From the NCBI GenBank assembly GCA_026391125.1, contig JAPLEO010000060.1, forward strand, positions 29,729-93,728: 64,000 nucleotides of DNA. The letters run 5' to 3'. The first letter of the stretch is position 1; the number at the start of each line of letters is the position of its first letter. Origin of the DNA: Bacteroidota bacterium. Its GTDB lineage: Bacteria; Bacteroidota; Bacteroidia; Chitinophagales; Chitinophagaceae. This document shows positions 8,712 through 17,622 of the stretch, one piece after another. Both the position numbers and the translations under genes were made by a program. The notes under the pieces were generated by a model, which was given only the letters and a program-made list of their open reading frames with translations, made no database searches and was not told the DNA's origin.

Positions 8712-9910
8712 TTTTTTAAGATATCATGTCCCAGCTTATCACGCTTAGTGGTTAGGTACTTTTGATTGTATTCATTTGGAACTGTTTCGATAGGAACAGT
8801 TTCTACTATTTCAATTCCATAACCTTTTAAACCTGCACGTTTTCTAGGGTTGTTACTCATTAACTTTAAACGTGTAGCATGCAAGCTTCGAAGAATCTGA
8901 GCTCCTACTCCATAATCCCTTTCATCCATGCCGAAACCCAAGTGCAGATTGGCTTCTACGGTATCCATCCCTTCTTCTTGTAGTTTATACGCTTTTAATT
9001 TATTGACTAAGCCAATGCCTCTTCCCTCTTGATTCATATATAGTATGATACCCTTTCCTTCTCTTTCAACCATTTTCATAGCATGGTGTAATTGGTCGCC
9101 ACAATCGCAACGAAGGCTTCCTAAAATATCCCCTGTAAAGCAACTACTATGAACCCTTGTTAAAACAGGTTCATCTGCATTCCATGATCCTTTTGTTAGA
9201 GCAAGGTGTTCTGCACCTGTTGTCTTTTCTTTAAAAGCTACAAGTGTAAAATGTCCATACTTGGTAGGCATATCAACTCTTACCAATTCTTCGATCAGTG
9301 AATCAGATTTTAATCGATAATCGATCAAATCTTTTATTGAAATAATTTTAAGTTGAAACTTTTTTGCAATTTCCAATAACTGAGGCAAACGTGCCATGGT
9401 ACCATCTTCATTCATTACTTCCACTAACACACCGGCGTGTTCTAAACCAGCTAATCTAGCCAGATCTACGGTTGCTTCTGTATGACCAGCTCTTCTTAAA
9501 ACGCCTCCGTTTTTTGCAATTAATGGAAAAATATGACCAGGCCTTCCGAGGTCGGAGGCATTGGTTTTGGGATTGATTAAGGCTAAAACTGTTTTTGAGC
9601 GGTCTTGGGCAGAGATTCCAGTGGTGGTTCCGTGTCCGTTCAAATCAACTGAAACAGTAAATGCAGTTTCATGCAAAGAGGTATTTGATCTAACCATTGG
9701 CTCCAACTCCAATTCCTTGCACCTTTGTTCACTAAGAGCAGCACAGATCAAACCGCGTCCTTCTTTGCTCATAAAATTGATCACTTCCGGACTTGCGTGT
9801 CTTGCCGCTACAATAAAATCGCCTTCATTCTCACGATCTTCATCATCCACCACAATAACGAGCTTCCCCATCCTTATCGCCTCAATTGCATCTTCAATCT
9901 TATCTAGCAT
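8708..9910 (-). CDS. ribBA: Bifunctional 3,4-dihydroxy-2-butanone-4-phosphate synthase / GTP cyclohydrolase II
   Basis: 400 residues, the usual length of the RibB-RibA fusion. It feeds both branches of riboflavin synthesis from ribulose 5-phosphate and GTP. The RibB half (about 1-200) has [12 protein letters not shown] and [17 protein letters not shown]. The RibA half has [21 protein letters not shown] (residues up to SLRCDC hold the three zinc cysteines), NQEGRGIGL and the phosphate-binding MSNNPRKR block. Both active sites look intact. Cytoplasmic. Monocistronic with its own -7 box. No FMN riboswitch fits in the short leader. Confidence 0.97.
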   Translation of the reverse strand: MLDKIEDAIEAIRMGKLVIVVDDEDRENEGDFIVAARHASPEVINFMSKEGRGLICAALSEQRCKELELEPMVRSNTSLHETAFTVSVDLNGHGTTTGISAQDRSKTVLALINPKTNASDLGRPGHIFPLIAKNGGVLRRAGHTEATVDLARLAGLEHAGVLVEVMNEDGTMARLPQLLEIAKKFQLKIISIKDLIDYRLKSDSLIEELVRVDMPTKYGHFTLVAFKEKTTGAEHLALTKGSWNADEPVLTRVHSSCFTGDILGSLRCDCGDQLHHAMKMVEREGKGIILYMNQEGRGIGLVNKLKAYKLQEEGMDTVEANLHLGFGMDERDYGVGAQILRSLHATRLKLMSNNPRKRAGLKGYGIEIVETVPIETVPNEYNQKYLTTKRDKLGHDILKK

Positions 9911-10257
9911 AATCCAAAATTAGGGGGCAAAAGTACAATCGATAATCTTAAATGCATAGAATTGCTGCAATTGGTCAATAAAAATTAGCTTATCAACTAC
10001 AAATGAATATTTTACATATTAATATAATATAAAATGCTCAAATATCTTAAAACAAAGGGCTTTTTTTTTACAAAAAACAACAAAAAGTATCGCTAAGCAT
10101 AATCACAAAACACCTATTCGCTGCATAGAACTGAAAAAATTATAAACAAAAAAAGAACATTTGTTAATATTTGTTAAGGGGTAACATAAAATTTATGTTT
10201 AAATCCATGTTAATTACCTTTTTTAACGCCATATTTGCAGCTTTAAATCTGCAATTT
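9911..10257. other. Intergenic region between ribBA and the Oar-like receptor gene
   Basis: About 350 bases without a gene. It holds the ribBA -7 box at the left. A palindrome AATTGC T GCAATT lies at 9960-9972. Long A/T runs follow. Just before the receptor ATG there is a small hairpin with arms TTGCAG (10235-10240) and CTGCAA (10249-10254). One-mismatch -7 candidates such as CATATTTG (10230-10237) are present. No RNA gene is recognised. Confidence 0.5.
9928..9935 (-). promoter_or_regulatory. TAnnTTTG -7 box of ribBA
   Basis: Minus strand reads TACTTTTG, 17 bases before the ATG at 9910, giving a leader of about 12 bases. Confidence 0.55.
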
Positions 10258-13200
10258 ATGTTAAATCTGAAGAAAATTTTGCTTGCTGGAATGGCTTATC
10301 TCATGGCCATGACAGCAATGTCACAAGTTACTACCGGTACAATTACCGGTACAGTAAAAGACGCAACTAATGCGCCACTTGTAGGAACTTCTATTGAAGT
10401 TACCCACGAGCCATCTGGATCTAGATACAAATCTGTATCTACAACTTCAGGAAAGTATACTGTACCAGGTCTACGTATTGGTGGTCCTTATAAAGTAGTT
10501 TTTACCTATGTAGGATTAAAAACTGAAACTGTAACAGAAGTTTATATCCAATTAGGTGAACCAAGTGTAATTGACGTTACCTTATTAGATGCAAAAGCTC
10601 AATTAACTGAAGTAACCGTAACAGGTGCTCGTAAAGGTGCTTTGATTTCTAAGGATAGAAAAGGTACTTCTACAAATATCAATTCTCGTACAATTAGTAG
10701 CTTACCAACTCTTAGTAGGAACGTTACTGATTTAACTCGTTTGGTTCCTCAGTCGAATGGTTTATCATTTGCTGGTCAGGATGCACGTGCTATCAACTTC
10801 ACTTTAGATGGATCTATTTTCAACAATAGTTTTGGTCTAAGTGCATTGAACGGTGGTCAAACAAATTCAGCTCCAATTTCTCTTGATGCGATTCAGGAAA
10901 TTCAAATTAACGTATCTCCTTATAGTTTAAGAGAGTCTGGATTTACTGGTGCTAGTATCAATGCTGTAACAAAGAGCGGTACTAATACTTTCCACGGTAC
11001 TGCTTTCTACAACAAAAGAAATCAAACCATGGTGGGTACTAAAGCAGGTCTTGATGGTTCACAAGATGTTACTACAAATGCCTTCGATGTAAAACAATTT
11101 GGTGCTAGTTTAGGTGGTGCAATTGTTAAAAACAAATTGTTCTTCTTCTTGAACTATGAAGGTGAAAGAAGAAATGACGTAGGTACTTTGTTTACTGCTG
11201 ATGCAAGTAACGGTGCTTCTGCAATCAGTGGTAACACAACTCGTGTTAAACAATCTGATTTGGAAACTTTATCTGCTTACTTACTTTCTAAGTACAATTA
11301 TAACACAGGTGCTTACCAAGGATATCCTTTCGTAACATCAAGTGATAAAGCTGTTGCTCGTATCGACTGGAACATCAATGACAAACATAAATTAAGCATT
11401 CGCGGAAATATGTTGAAATCAGTTAGAGATGTTGCAGCGAGTAGTTCAAATACAACTAACGGTTTTAGAGGTGGTGGAACAAACTCAATGGTATATGCAA
11501 ACTCTGCATATGTAATCAATAACAACATTTATGGTGTTATCGGTCAATTGAATAGCCGTTTCAGTAACAAAATTAGTAATGACCTTACATTCGGATATAC
11601 TGCAAATAGAGATTTCCGTGCTGTAAAAGGCGGTATGTTCCCAATGGTAGATATTCAAGATGGTACAAGTGCTTTAACCACTGTGCCAACTTCTGCCACA
11701 TCATCAACATCTCAAACTTCTCAGAGTTTGAACTATATCTCTTTCGGTAATGATCCTTTTACTCCGAACAACTTATTAAATACAGATACTTGGCAGTTTA
11801 GTGATAACCTAACTGCATACTTAGGCAAGCATACTTTAACTGCGGGTATTTCTTATGAAAGCTTCACATTCACTAATGGATTTACTCCATTGATTAACGG
11901 TGTGTATACTTTCAATAACCTTGCAGATTTCTATACTGCCTCTGATGCTTATTTAGCTAATCCTAACCAAACATTTAGCCCTGTGTTTATGAGAAACTAC
12001 AGAGCTAACTTTAGTAATTTAGCAGGTGGTGGTGCTTGGTATGCAACTACAAAATCTAGAGAGATTGCTGCTTACATTCAAGACGAAATAAACATTGAGC
12101 CAAACTTCAACCTTACTTATGGTGTTCGTTTAGAAGTTCCCTATTTTGTAGGTGGTGGTTATGTAAATACAGAGGTTGATGCGATGAACTTTGTTGATCG
12201 TAAAGGCAACCCAATGAAATTGAGTACCTCTATATTGCCTTCGCCAAAATTGATGATTAGTCCTAGAATTGGATTTAACTATGATGTTAATGGAGATAAG
12301 AGTACTCAGATCCGTGGAGGTATTGGTATGTTTACTGGTCGTCCCCCATTTGTATTCGTAAGTAACCAAGTTGGTAACAACGGAGTTTTAAACGGTGGTG
12401 TGAACACAAACAATACTGCTGCTTATCCATTCAACCCAAATACTCCATCTAGCTATCCAAGCTTTGCTCCTAATCCAGGTACTCCTGCTTCTTCTTATAA
12501 TATTGCCACTTCAGAAGAAGGATTCCGTTTTCCTAAAGTATTCCGTACCAACTTAGCGATTGACCAAAAAATCTTTGGTGATATCATTGCAACTGGCGAA
12601 TTTATTTTCAGTCAGAATATTAATAGTATCAACTATTATAACGCAAACTTAGTTGCTCCTGTCGCAAACTTTATCGGACCAGATCAAAGACCAAGATTTG
12701 CTTCTATTGGTTTAGCAAGTTCAGCTGTTAATGCTGCATTGAGAATTAACCCTAAATTGACTGATGCAACAGTTATGCAAAGTACCGCAATGGGAACTTC
12801 TGTAGCTGCAACTGTCAAATTAGAAAAACCAACAAGAGCTAAGGGTTTAGGCTGGATGGCAGCTTATACATTTACTAATGCAAAAGATTTGATGCCAGCT
12901 GGTGGATCAATTGCAAATAGTACTTTCTCTGCAATGCAATCAGTTAAAGGTAATAACAACCCTGACTTAGGATATTCAGATAATGAAATTCGTAATCGTT
13001 TTATTGTTAACGTAAATTACAGAGTTGAATTGGGCAAATTTGCTGCATTACAATTCTCATTATTCGGTCAACAACAGAACCAAGGTCGTTACTCTTATAC
13101 TTATAGCGGAGATATGAATGGTGATGGTACTTCTGGTAATGATTTAATGTACATTCCTAAGAACCAGACTGAAATGAACTTCCTTGCACAAACTGCTTCT

Positions 13201-13626
13201 GGATTAGCTCCTGCAGTTACTGCTCAAGATCAGAAAGTTGCTTTTGATAACTTCATCAATCAGGATGATTATTTGAGCAAAAACCGTGGTGGTTATGTTA
13301 CAAGAAATGCTGTTCTTCAACCAAAAGTTACAAGATTTGATTTCTCAACAATGTTAGAATTGTTTAGCAACATTGGTAAGAACAGACATACTATTCAATT
13401 GAGAGGAGATATCTTCAATATTGGAAATATGATCAATCATGCTTGGGGTGTAGGTTATTCAGTTAATACTTCATCTCCTTTAGCAGCTAAAGGTGTTGAC
13501 GCAGGTGGTGTTCCTATCTTCACAATGAACCGTGTGAATAATAGCATCAACTATACTACTTATAGAAGAAGTACAAACTTTGGAGATGTATGGCAAGCTC
13601 AATTGGGCATCCGCTATATTTTCTAG
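10258..13626 (+). CDS. Oar-like TonB-dependent outer-membrane receptor
   Basis: 1122 residues from the ATG at 10258, which starts the signal sequence (KKILLAGMAYLMAMTAMSQ). Earlier in-frame starts back to 10171 would precede it. After the signal comes a carboxypeptidase-regulatory-like beta sandwich (about 25-110), then a plug (SRNVTDLTRLVPQSNG, GQDARAINFTLDGS), then a long barrel ending in aromatic RYIF as outer-membrane proteins do. There is no SusD-type lipoprotein next to it, so it is Oar-like rather than a glycan SusC. Substrate unknown; Oar proteins are linked to export or adhesion in Myxococcus and to uptake elsewhere. Its length and a strong downstream terminator suggest a well-expressed single gene. 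Confidence 0.9.
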   Translation: MLNLKKILLAGMAYLMAMTAMSQVTTGTITGTVKDATNAPLVGTSIEVTHEPSGSRYKSVSTTSGKYTVPGLRIGGPYKVVFTYVGLKTETVTEVYIQLGEPSVIDVTLLDAKAQLTEVTVTGARKGALISKDRKGTSTNINSRTISSLPTLSRNVTDLTRLVPQSNGLSFAGQDARAINFTLDGSIFNNSFGLSALNGGQTNSAPISLDAIQEIQINVSPYSLRESGFTGASINAVTKSGTNTFHGTAFYNKRNQTMVGTKAGLDGSQDVTTNAFDVKQFGASLGGAIVKNKLFFFLNYEGERRNDVGTLFTADASNGASAISGNTTRVKQSDLETLSAYLLSKYNYNTGAYQGYPFVTSSDKAVARIDWNINDKHKLSIRGNMLKSVRDVAASSSNTTNGFRGGGTNSMVYANSAYVINNNIYGVIGQLNSRFSNKISNDLTFGYTANRDFRAVKGGMFPMVDIQDGTSALTTVPTSATSSTSQTSQSLNYISFGNDPFTPNNLLNTDTWQFSDNLTAYLGKHTLTAGISYESFTFTNGFTPLINGVYTFNNLADFYTASDAYLANPNQTFSPVFMRNYRANFSNLAGGGAWYATTKSREIAAYIQDEINIEPNFNLTYGVRLEVPYFVGGGYVNTEVDAMNFVDRKGNPMKLSTSILPSPKLMISPRIGFNYDVNGDKSTQIRGGIGMFTGRPPFVFVSNQVGNNGVLNGGVNTNNTAAYPFNPNTPSSYPSFAPNPGTPASSYNIATSEEGFRFPKVFRTNLAIDQKIFGDIIATGEFIFSQNINSINYYNANLVAPVANFIGPDQRPRFASIGLASSAVNAALRINPKLTDATVMQSTAMGTSVAATVKLEKPTRAKGLGWMAAYTFTNAKDLMPAGGSIANSTFSAMQSVKGNNNPDLGYSDNEIRNRFIVNVNYRVELGKFAALQFSLFGQQQNQGRYSYTYSGDMNGDGTSGNDLMYIPKNQTEMNFLAQTASGLAPAVTAQDQKVAFDNFINQDDYLSKNRGGYVTRNAVLQPKVTRFDFSTMLELFSNIGKNRHTIQLRGDIFNIGNMINHAWGVGYSVNTSSPLAAKGVDAGGVPIFTMNRVNNSINYTTYRRSTNFGDVWQAQLGIRYIF

Positions 13627-13646
13627 TAGACCTGTTCTTCTAACAA

Positions 13647-13688
13647 CATAAAAAAAACGTCCCGAGAAATTGGGACGTTTTTTTTATG
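13647..13688 (+). terminator. Strong terminator after the Oar-like gene
   Basis: Perfect 17-base arms (13647-13663 and 13672-13688) with core ACGTCCC / GGGACGT, loop GAGAAATT and flanking A/T runs. Confidence 0.9.
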
Positions 13689-13721
13689 CGTTATACAACA
13701 ATATTTTTACTAGCCGAAGTG

Positions 13722-13870
13722 CCCCAGCCTAAAGGCCGGGGTTAACGTATTTCTTTTCATCTCTTTCTTCTTCCCCATTCCTCACTCCTCACTCCTCACT
13801 TCTCACTTCTCACTTCTCACTCCCCATTTTCTATCCTCTCTTCACTTTTATCTTTAATCTTTTATCTTTG
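13722..13870. repeat. Dispersed intergenic element, full copy 1 (REP-like hairpin plus polypyrimidine tract)
   Basis: Starts with a hairpin, arms CCCCAGCCT and AGGCCGGGG (13722-13741), followed by TTAACGTATT. Next come six tandem CTCACTY heptamers (13781-13822), then CTCTTCACTTTTATCTTT and a TATC-rich end. The same order and near-identical ends recur at 53435-53583. The right end overlaps the last codons and stop of the esterase gene. Confidence 0.75.
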
Positions 13871-14675
13871 AAAAAGCCCATTTCAAAAATTCAGGAAAAG
13901 CTTTGCCCCAGGTTGGCACATCATGTTTCCCATCAGCCATCAAATGATAATGGATATGTTCATCTGTATATCCTTTGGCTTTTAATTCAACAATTAAATC
14001 AAGTGTGTCATCTATTGAATCAATGATCCCATTCTTATTTCTGTCTGCAGTTTCATCCAACTCTCCACATTGCAAAAAGAATTGTAACCAGGGATAAAAA
14101 TCAGCTTTCCGAATTTGCAAATGCATTAAACGATCCATTTCATCATCATACCCTTTATCATACGCTTTTCTTCTCCACCATAGTGAACCACTAAATATCC
14201 CCACCTTATTAAATTGATTGGGATGATTCCAAACAATATCTAATGCACTTAGTGCGCCTAATGAAAACCCTGCAAATGATTTATCCTTGAAAGAAGCTAT
14301 CGATAAATGCTTTCTTAAAAAAGGCAATAATTCATCAAACAAGAATTTATGATACAATCCAGCCCTTGCTCCTCTTCCTTCATAATCGGCTGCATACGCA
14401 GTCCCATATTCCATTTTGCGATCTTCACCACAATAAATACCCACTGCAATCAATGGCGTTATTTGATCCTGTATCACTTCCAATATTTTATCAAAAGGCA
14501 TCTTAGGAAGATCCTGTCCATCATTGATCAACAATAGACTGTATTGAATTGTAAGACTCCTATTGGTAGGCAAATACAGGTCAAACTGTACTTCTCTTTC
14601 TAGAAAATCTGAATACAAATGAAGTTGTTCAACTGTGACCAACTCCCCTTCATTAAGCAACTTTAATTCCGACAT
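13854..14675 (-). CDS. Esterase D-type alpha/beta hydrolase with an EF-hand-like loop
   Basis: 273 residues, no signal peptide. Fits the putative esterase family (PF00756-like): nucleophile elbow FAGFSLGALSAL (GxSxG), upstream LLLINDGQDLP, and a C-terminal His region MADGKHDVPTWGKAFPEFL. An insertion reads DRNKNGIIDSID, a canonical calcium-binding EF-hand/dockerin-style 12-residue loop. Reaction is inferred as hydrolysis of an ester or thioester; substrate unknown. It is divergent from the ATP-grasp/GCS2 pair and may act on the same compound, but that is only context. Its last residues (KIKD and stop) are encoded inside the dispersed repeat. Confidence 0.85.
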   Translation of the reverse strand: MSELKLLNEGELVTVEQLHLYSDFLEREVQFDLYLPTNRSLTIQYSLLLINDGQDLPKMPFDKILEVIQDQITPLIAVGIYCGEDRKMEYGTAYAADYEGRGARAGLYHKFLFDELLPFLRKHLSIASFKDKSFAGFSLGALSALDIVWNHPNQFNKVGIFSGSLWWRRKAYDKGYDDEMDRLMHLQIRKADFYPWLQFFLQCGELDETADRNKNGIIDSIDDTLDLIVELKAKGYTDEHIHYHLMADGKHDVPTWGKAFPEFLKWAFSKIKD

Positions 14676-14817
14676 ATCTCAAAAATAAGCTAATGAACGA
14701 TAGTCTTAAAAAAAGATGATTTTTATTGGTTATTATTAGAATTCAAATGAGTTTCAGTAAATTGAATGCAAATCGAATTTTTTTAATTGGCTCCTAATAA
14801 ATCACAAAAATATTTTT

Positions 14818-15774
14818 ATGAAAAAAATTGGTGTACTGTTTGGTCAGGAAAGAAGTTTTCCAATGGCTTTTGTTGAGCGAGTAAATAGCAAAAATATACC
14901 TGGCATTACAGCTGAGCCTGTAAAGATCGACAAGGTAATGCAGGGGGAAGCTTCTGAATATGCTGTGATTATCGACAGGATCAGTCAGGATGTTCCCTTT
15001 TATCGTGCCTATTTAAAAAACGCAGCTATTTGCGGAACTGCCGTTATCAATAACCCTTTCTGGTGGAGTGCTGACGAAAAATTTTTCAATAATTGTTTGG
15101 CTACAAAAATTGACATCCCCGTTCCAAAAACAGTGATTCTTCCTTCAAGGGATCTACCTACTGATACTTCGGATCAGTCGTTCAGTAACCTTTCCTTTCC
15201 ACTTGATTGGGAAAGTATTTTCAATTATGTAGGGTTCCCAGCTTATATGAAACCCTTTGCTGGCGGAGGTTGGAAGAACGTTTACCGTTTAGAAGACAAA
15301 GAAGATTTCTTTGATAAACACGGCGAAACTGCACAGTTAGTGATGCTTTTACAAGAAGAAATTGTGTTTGAAGAATACTACCGTTGTTATTGTATTGGAG
15401 GCAAACATGTAAGGATCATGTCTTATGAACCAAGAAACCCCCACCACTTAAGATATGCTGCTGACTTTGCACCTTCAGCAGAAAAGTTAAAGATGATGGA
15501 AGAAATAGTGCTTCGCATCAATGCCTATTTGGGCTATGATTTTAATACTGTTGAATTAGCATTGCGAAATGGAGTTCCTTATGCCATCGATTTTTGTAAT
15601 CCTGCTCCTGATGCAGATATTAAAAGTGTTGGACAAGCCAATTTTGATTGGGTGGTTGAAACAGCGGCTAATTATGCCATTGAAAAAGCGCAAGCACAGG
15701 TACCCGGCGCAGACAATCTGACTTGGGGAGAATACATTAAAAAAGGTAGCACCAAACAAAGTTTATATCCCTAA
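14818..15774 (+). CDS. ATP-grasp ligase of unknown substrate
   Basis: 318 residues, cytoplasmic. The fold is recognisable from YMKPFAGGGWKNVYRL (ATP-binding Lys and glycine loop), VMLLQEEI then EEYYRCYCIGGKHVRI, and the metal-binding end FNTVELALRNGVPYAIDFCN, in RimK/D-Ala-D-Ala-ligase order. ATP-grasp enzymes join a carboxylate to an amine or thiol through an acyl-phosphate. The N-terminal domain (MKKIGVLFGQERSFP) is not assignable. It lies 63 bases upstream of a GCS2-family ligase on the same strand, so the two probably form an operon making a small peptide or amide. No product can be named from sequence. Confidence 0.85.
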   Translation: MKKIGVLFGQERSFPMAFVERVNSKNIPGITAEPVKIDKVMQGEASEYAVIIDRISQDVPFYRAYLKNAAICGTAVINNPFWWSADEKFFNNCLATKIDIPVPKTVILPSRDLPTDTSDQSFSNLSFPLDWESIFNYVGFPAYMKPFAGGGWKNVYRLEDKEDFFDKHGETAQLVMLLQEEIVFEEYYRCYCIGGKHVRIMSYEPRNPHHLRYAADFAPSAEKLKMMEEIVLRINAYLGYDFNTVELALRNGVPYAIDFCNPAPDADIKSVGQANFDWVVETAANYAIEKAQAQVPGADNLTWGEYIKKGSTKQSLYP

Positions 15775-15837
15775 TAATTACAGGGAATAGCTTTTTTCGA
15801 TTGTAATTTTTATTATTTAGGCATATAAGAGGCGATT

Positions 15838-16947
15838 ATGGGTAATCTTAGTTATAAACAGTTTACGCTCGGCGTGGAAGAGGAATACATGGTAATAGAC
15901 CCTCAAACCAGGGAACTAGCCAGCCATGAGCAAAAGATTGTGTTAGAAGGTCAAAAACTTCTGAAAGACAAAGTAAAAGCAGAAATGCACCAAGCGGTTG
16001 TAGAAGTTGGTACAGATATCTGTATGGATATTGATGAAGCATTTAAAGATGTGGCAACCCTTCGAGGTACCATTTCAGAAATAGCAGGAAACCTTGGCTT
16101 CTGGATGGGAGCCTCAGGTACCCACCCTTTTAGCCATTGGGAAAGTCAATTGATAACAGATCACGTCCGTTACAACCAGATTGTTAATGAATTGCAGGAA
16201 GCTGCAAGGAGTAACCTCATTTTCGGACTACACGTACACGTTGGAATGGAAGACCGCAGGATGGCCATTCATATTGCTAATACTGCTCGTTATTTTCTGC
16301 CCCATGTGTATGCTTTGAGTACCAATTCACCTTTTTGGGAAGGAAGAGAAACCGGTTATAAATCATACCGCACAAAAGTATTTGACAAATTTCCAAGAAC
16401 TGGAATTCCAGATTACTTTGAAAGTATTGAAGCATATGAAAACTATGTGAACCTTTTGATCAAAACCAATTGCATCGATAATGCGAAGAAAATTTGGTGG
16501 GATCTTCGGGTTCATCCATTTTTTAATACCGTCGAGTTCCGAATTTGTGATGTACCTCTAACCGTTGCTGAAACCATTACCATTGCAGCACTTTTTCAGG
16601 CAATCTGTGCTAAAATTTATAAACTCCGTTCTCAGAACCTCAACTTCATGATCTATGAAAGGGCGTTGATCACTGAAAACAAATGGAGGGCGAGCAGGTA
16701 TGGGATTGATGGCACATTGATCGACTTTGGAAAAGAAATTGAAGTGAACACCCGATTATTGATCTATGAATTACTCGATTTTGTGGATGATGTGGTAGAC
16801 GAATTGGGTAGCAGGCATATGATTGATCATGTTACGAAAATGTTTGAGACTGGAACAGGAGCTGACAGACAACTCGCTGTATATCAACAAACTAATAGTT
16901 TAGTAAGTGTAGTCGATTATATACACGACCAATTTCTAAGCTTTTAA
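15838..16947 (+). CDS. Carboxylate-amine ligase, GCS2 (YbdK) family
   Basis: 369 residues, normal for YbdK-type glutamate-cysteine-ligase homologues. Motifs: FTLGVEEEYMVIDP at the start, EMHQAVVEVGT, SGTHPFSHWE, FGLHVHVGM, LSTNSPFWEGRETGYKSYR and NTVEFRICD. E. coli YbdK has weak glutamate-cysteine ligase activity, but true substrates of most members are unknown. No glutathione synthetase (gshB) is seen, so calling this gshA would be overreach. Paired with the ATP-grasp gene upstream: two successive ATP-dependent ligations are a plausible pathway. A terminator follows. Confidence 0.93.
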   Translation: MGNLSYKQFTLGVEEEYMVIDPQTRELASHEQKIVLEGQKLLKDKVKAEMHQAVVEVGTDICMDIDEAFKDVATLRGTISEIAGNLGFWMGASGTHPFSHWESQLITDHVRYNQIVNELQEAARSNLIFGLHVHVGMEDRRMAIHIANTARYFLPHVYALSTNSPFWEGRETGYKSYRTKVFDKFPRTGIPDYFESIEAYENYVNLLIKTNCIDNAKKIWWDLRVHPFFNTVEFRICDVPLTVAETITIAALFQAICAKIYKLRSQNLNFMIYERALITENKWRASRYGIDGTLIDFGKEIEVNTRLLIYELLDFVDDVVDELGSRHMIDHVTKMFETGTGADRQLAVYQQTNSLVSVVDYIHDQFLSF

Positions 16948-16970
16948 CAACACCTTCAAAATTTTAACAG

Positions 16971-16998
16971 TCGGGAAGCCTTGGTTTCCCGATTTTTT
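16971..16998 (+). terminator. Terminator after the GCS2-family gene
   Basis: TCGGGAAGCC / GGTTTCCCGA stem with one G-U pair, followed by a T run. Confidence 0.8.
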
Positions 16999-17084
16999 GT
17001 TTTCCATATCCCTAATTTTGGAGGCAGCGAATGGTCTTCATTTGGTATCTTATTCATGTAATCGACCAAAAAACTATATAGCCG

Positions 17085-17621
17085 GTGACGGAAACTGACC
17101 TTATTAAAGGATGTATCAAGCAAAATGCAAATTGCCAGCGAATGCTTTTCGAGCAGTTCGCCGGTAAAATGATGAGCGTATGCTTAAGATATGCCAACGA
17201 TAATATGGAGGCCGAAGATATCATGCAAGACGGCTTTATCAAAGTATTCCAATACCTGCATCAGTTTAAATTCGAAGGTAGTTTTGAAGGATGGATCAGA
17301 CGTATTATTGTGAATACAGCCATCCGGCACTTAGAAAAAAAGAAACTTCAATTTAAAGAGATCGATGAATCAGGTGCAGATGCACCTAAACTTGACCCTT
17401 ATGCATATGCACATTTGGGGCAAGACGACTTAATGAAATTGATCAATCAATTACCTGAAGGTTATAAGATTGTTTTTAACCTGAACGTAATTGAAGGATA
17501 TAGTCACGAAGAAATAGCAGAAATGTTACATATACAACCCGGCACCAGTCGCAGTCAGCTGGTGAAGGCGAGAAAAATGCTGCAACATCAAATCTTACAA
17601 TTACAAAAAATTGCTGTATAA
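17085..17621 (+). CDS. ECF-type RNA polymerase sigma factor
   Basis: 178 residues from a GTG at 17085. A stop (TAG 17079-17081) lies two codons upstream, and the first ATG is inside region 2, so GTG is the only reasonable start. Sigma region 2 spans about 20-85 (RYANDNMEAEDIMQDGFIKVFQYL, shown here only in part as EAEDIMQDGFIKVF). Region 4 has YSHEEIAEMLHIQPGTSRSQ followed by KARKML. Regions 1 and 3 are absent, as in ECF factors. The next gene starts one base after the stop and encodes a protein with a cytoplasmic N-terminus and one membrane helix, a probable anti-sigma partner. No FecR/TonB pair is present. Confidence 0.93.
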   Translation: MTETDLIKGCIKQNANCQRMLFEQFAGKMMSVCLRYANDNMEAEDIMQDGFIKVFQYLHQFKFEGSFEGWIRRIIVNTAIRHLEKKKLQFKEIDESGADAPKLDPYAYAHLGQDDLMKLINQLPEGYKIVFNLNVIEGYSHEEIAEMLHIQPGTSRSQLVKARKMLQHQILQLQKIAV

Positions 17622-17622
17622 T

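Noticed and set aside
9911..10020. FMN riboswitch before ribBA
   Set aside because: The -7 box leaves a leader of about 12 bases and no RFN-like paired elements are seen.
10258..13626. SusC of a polysaccharide utilisation locus
   Set aside because: No SusD or glycosidase is adjacent and the receptor looks Oar-like; the GH30 gene is 48 kb away.
13781..13822. CRISPR array from the tandem pyrimidine units
   Set aside because: Units are 7 bases and contiguous without spacers; no cas genes.
15838..16947. Calling the GCS2 gene gshA (glutathione synthesis)
   Set aside because: YbdK-type enzymes have weak or other activity and no gshB is present in the window.
16948..17084. A tRNA or small RNA gene in the gap before the sigma factor
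   Set aside because: Only a terminator is recognisable; no cloverleaf or conserved T-loop seen.
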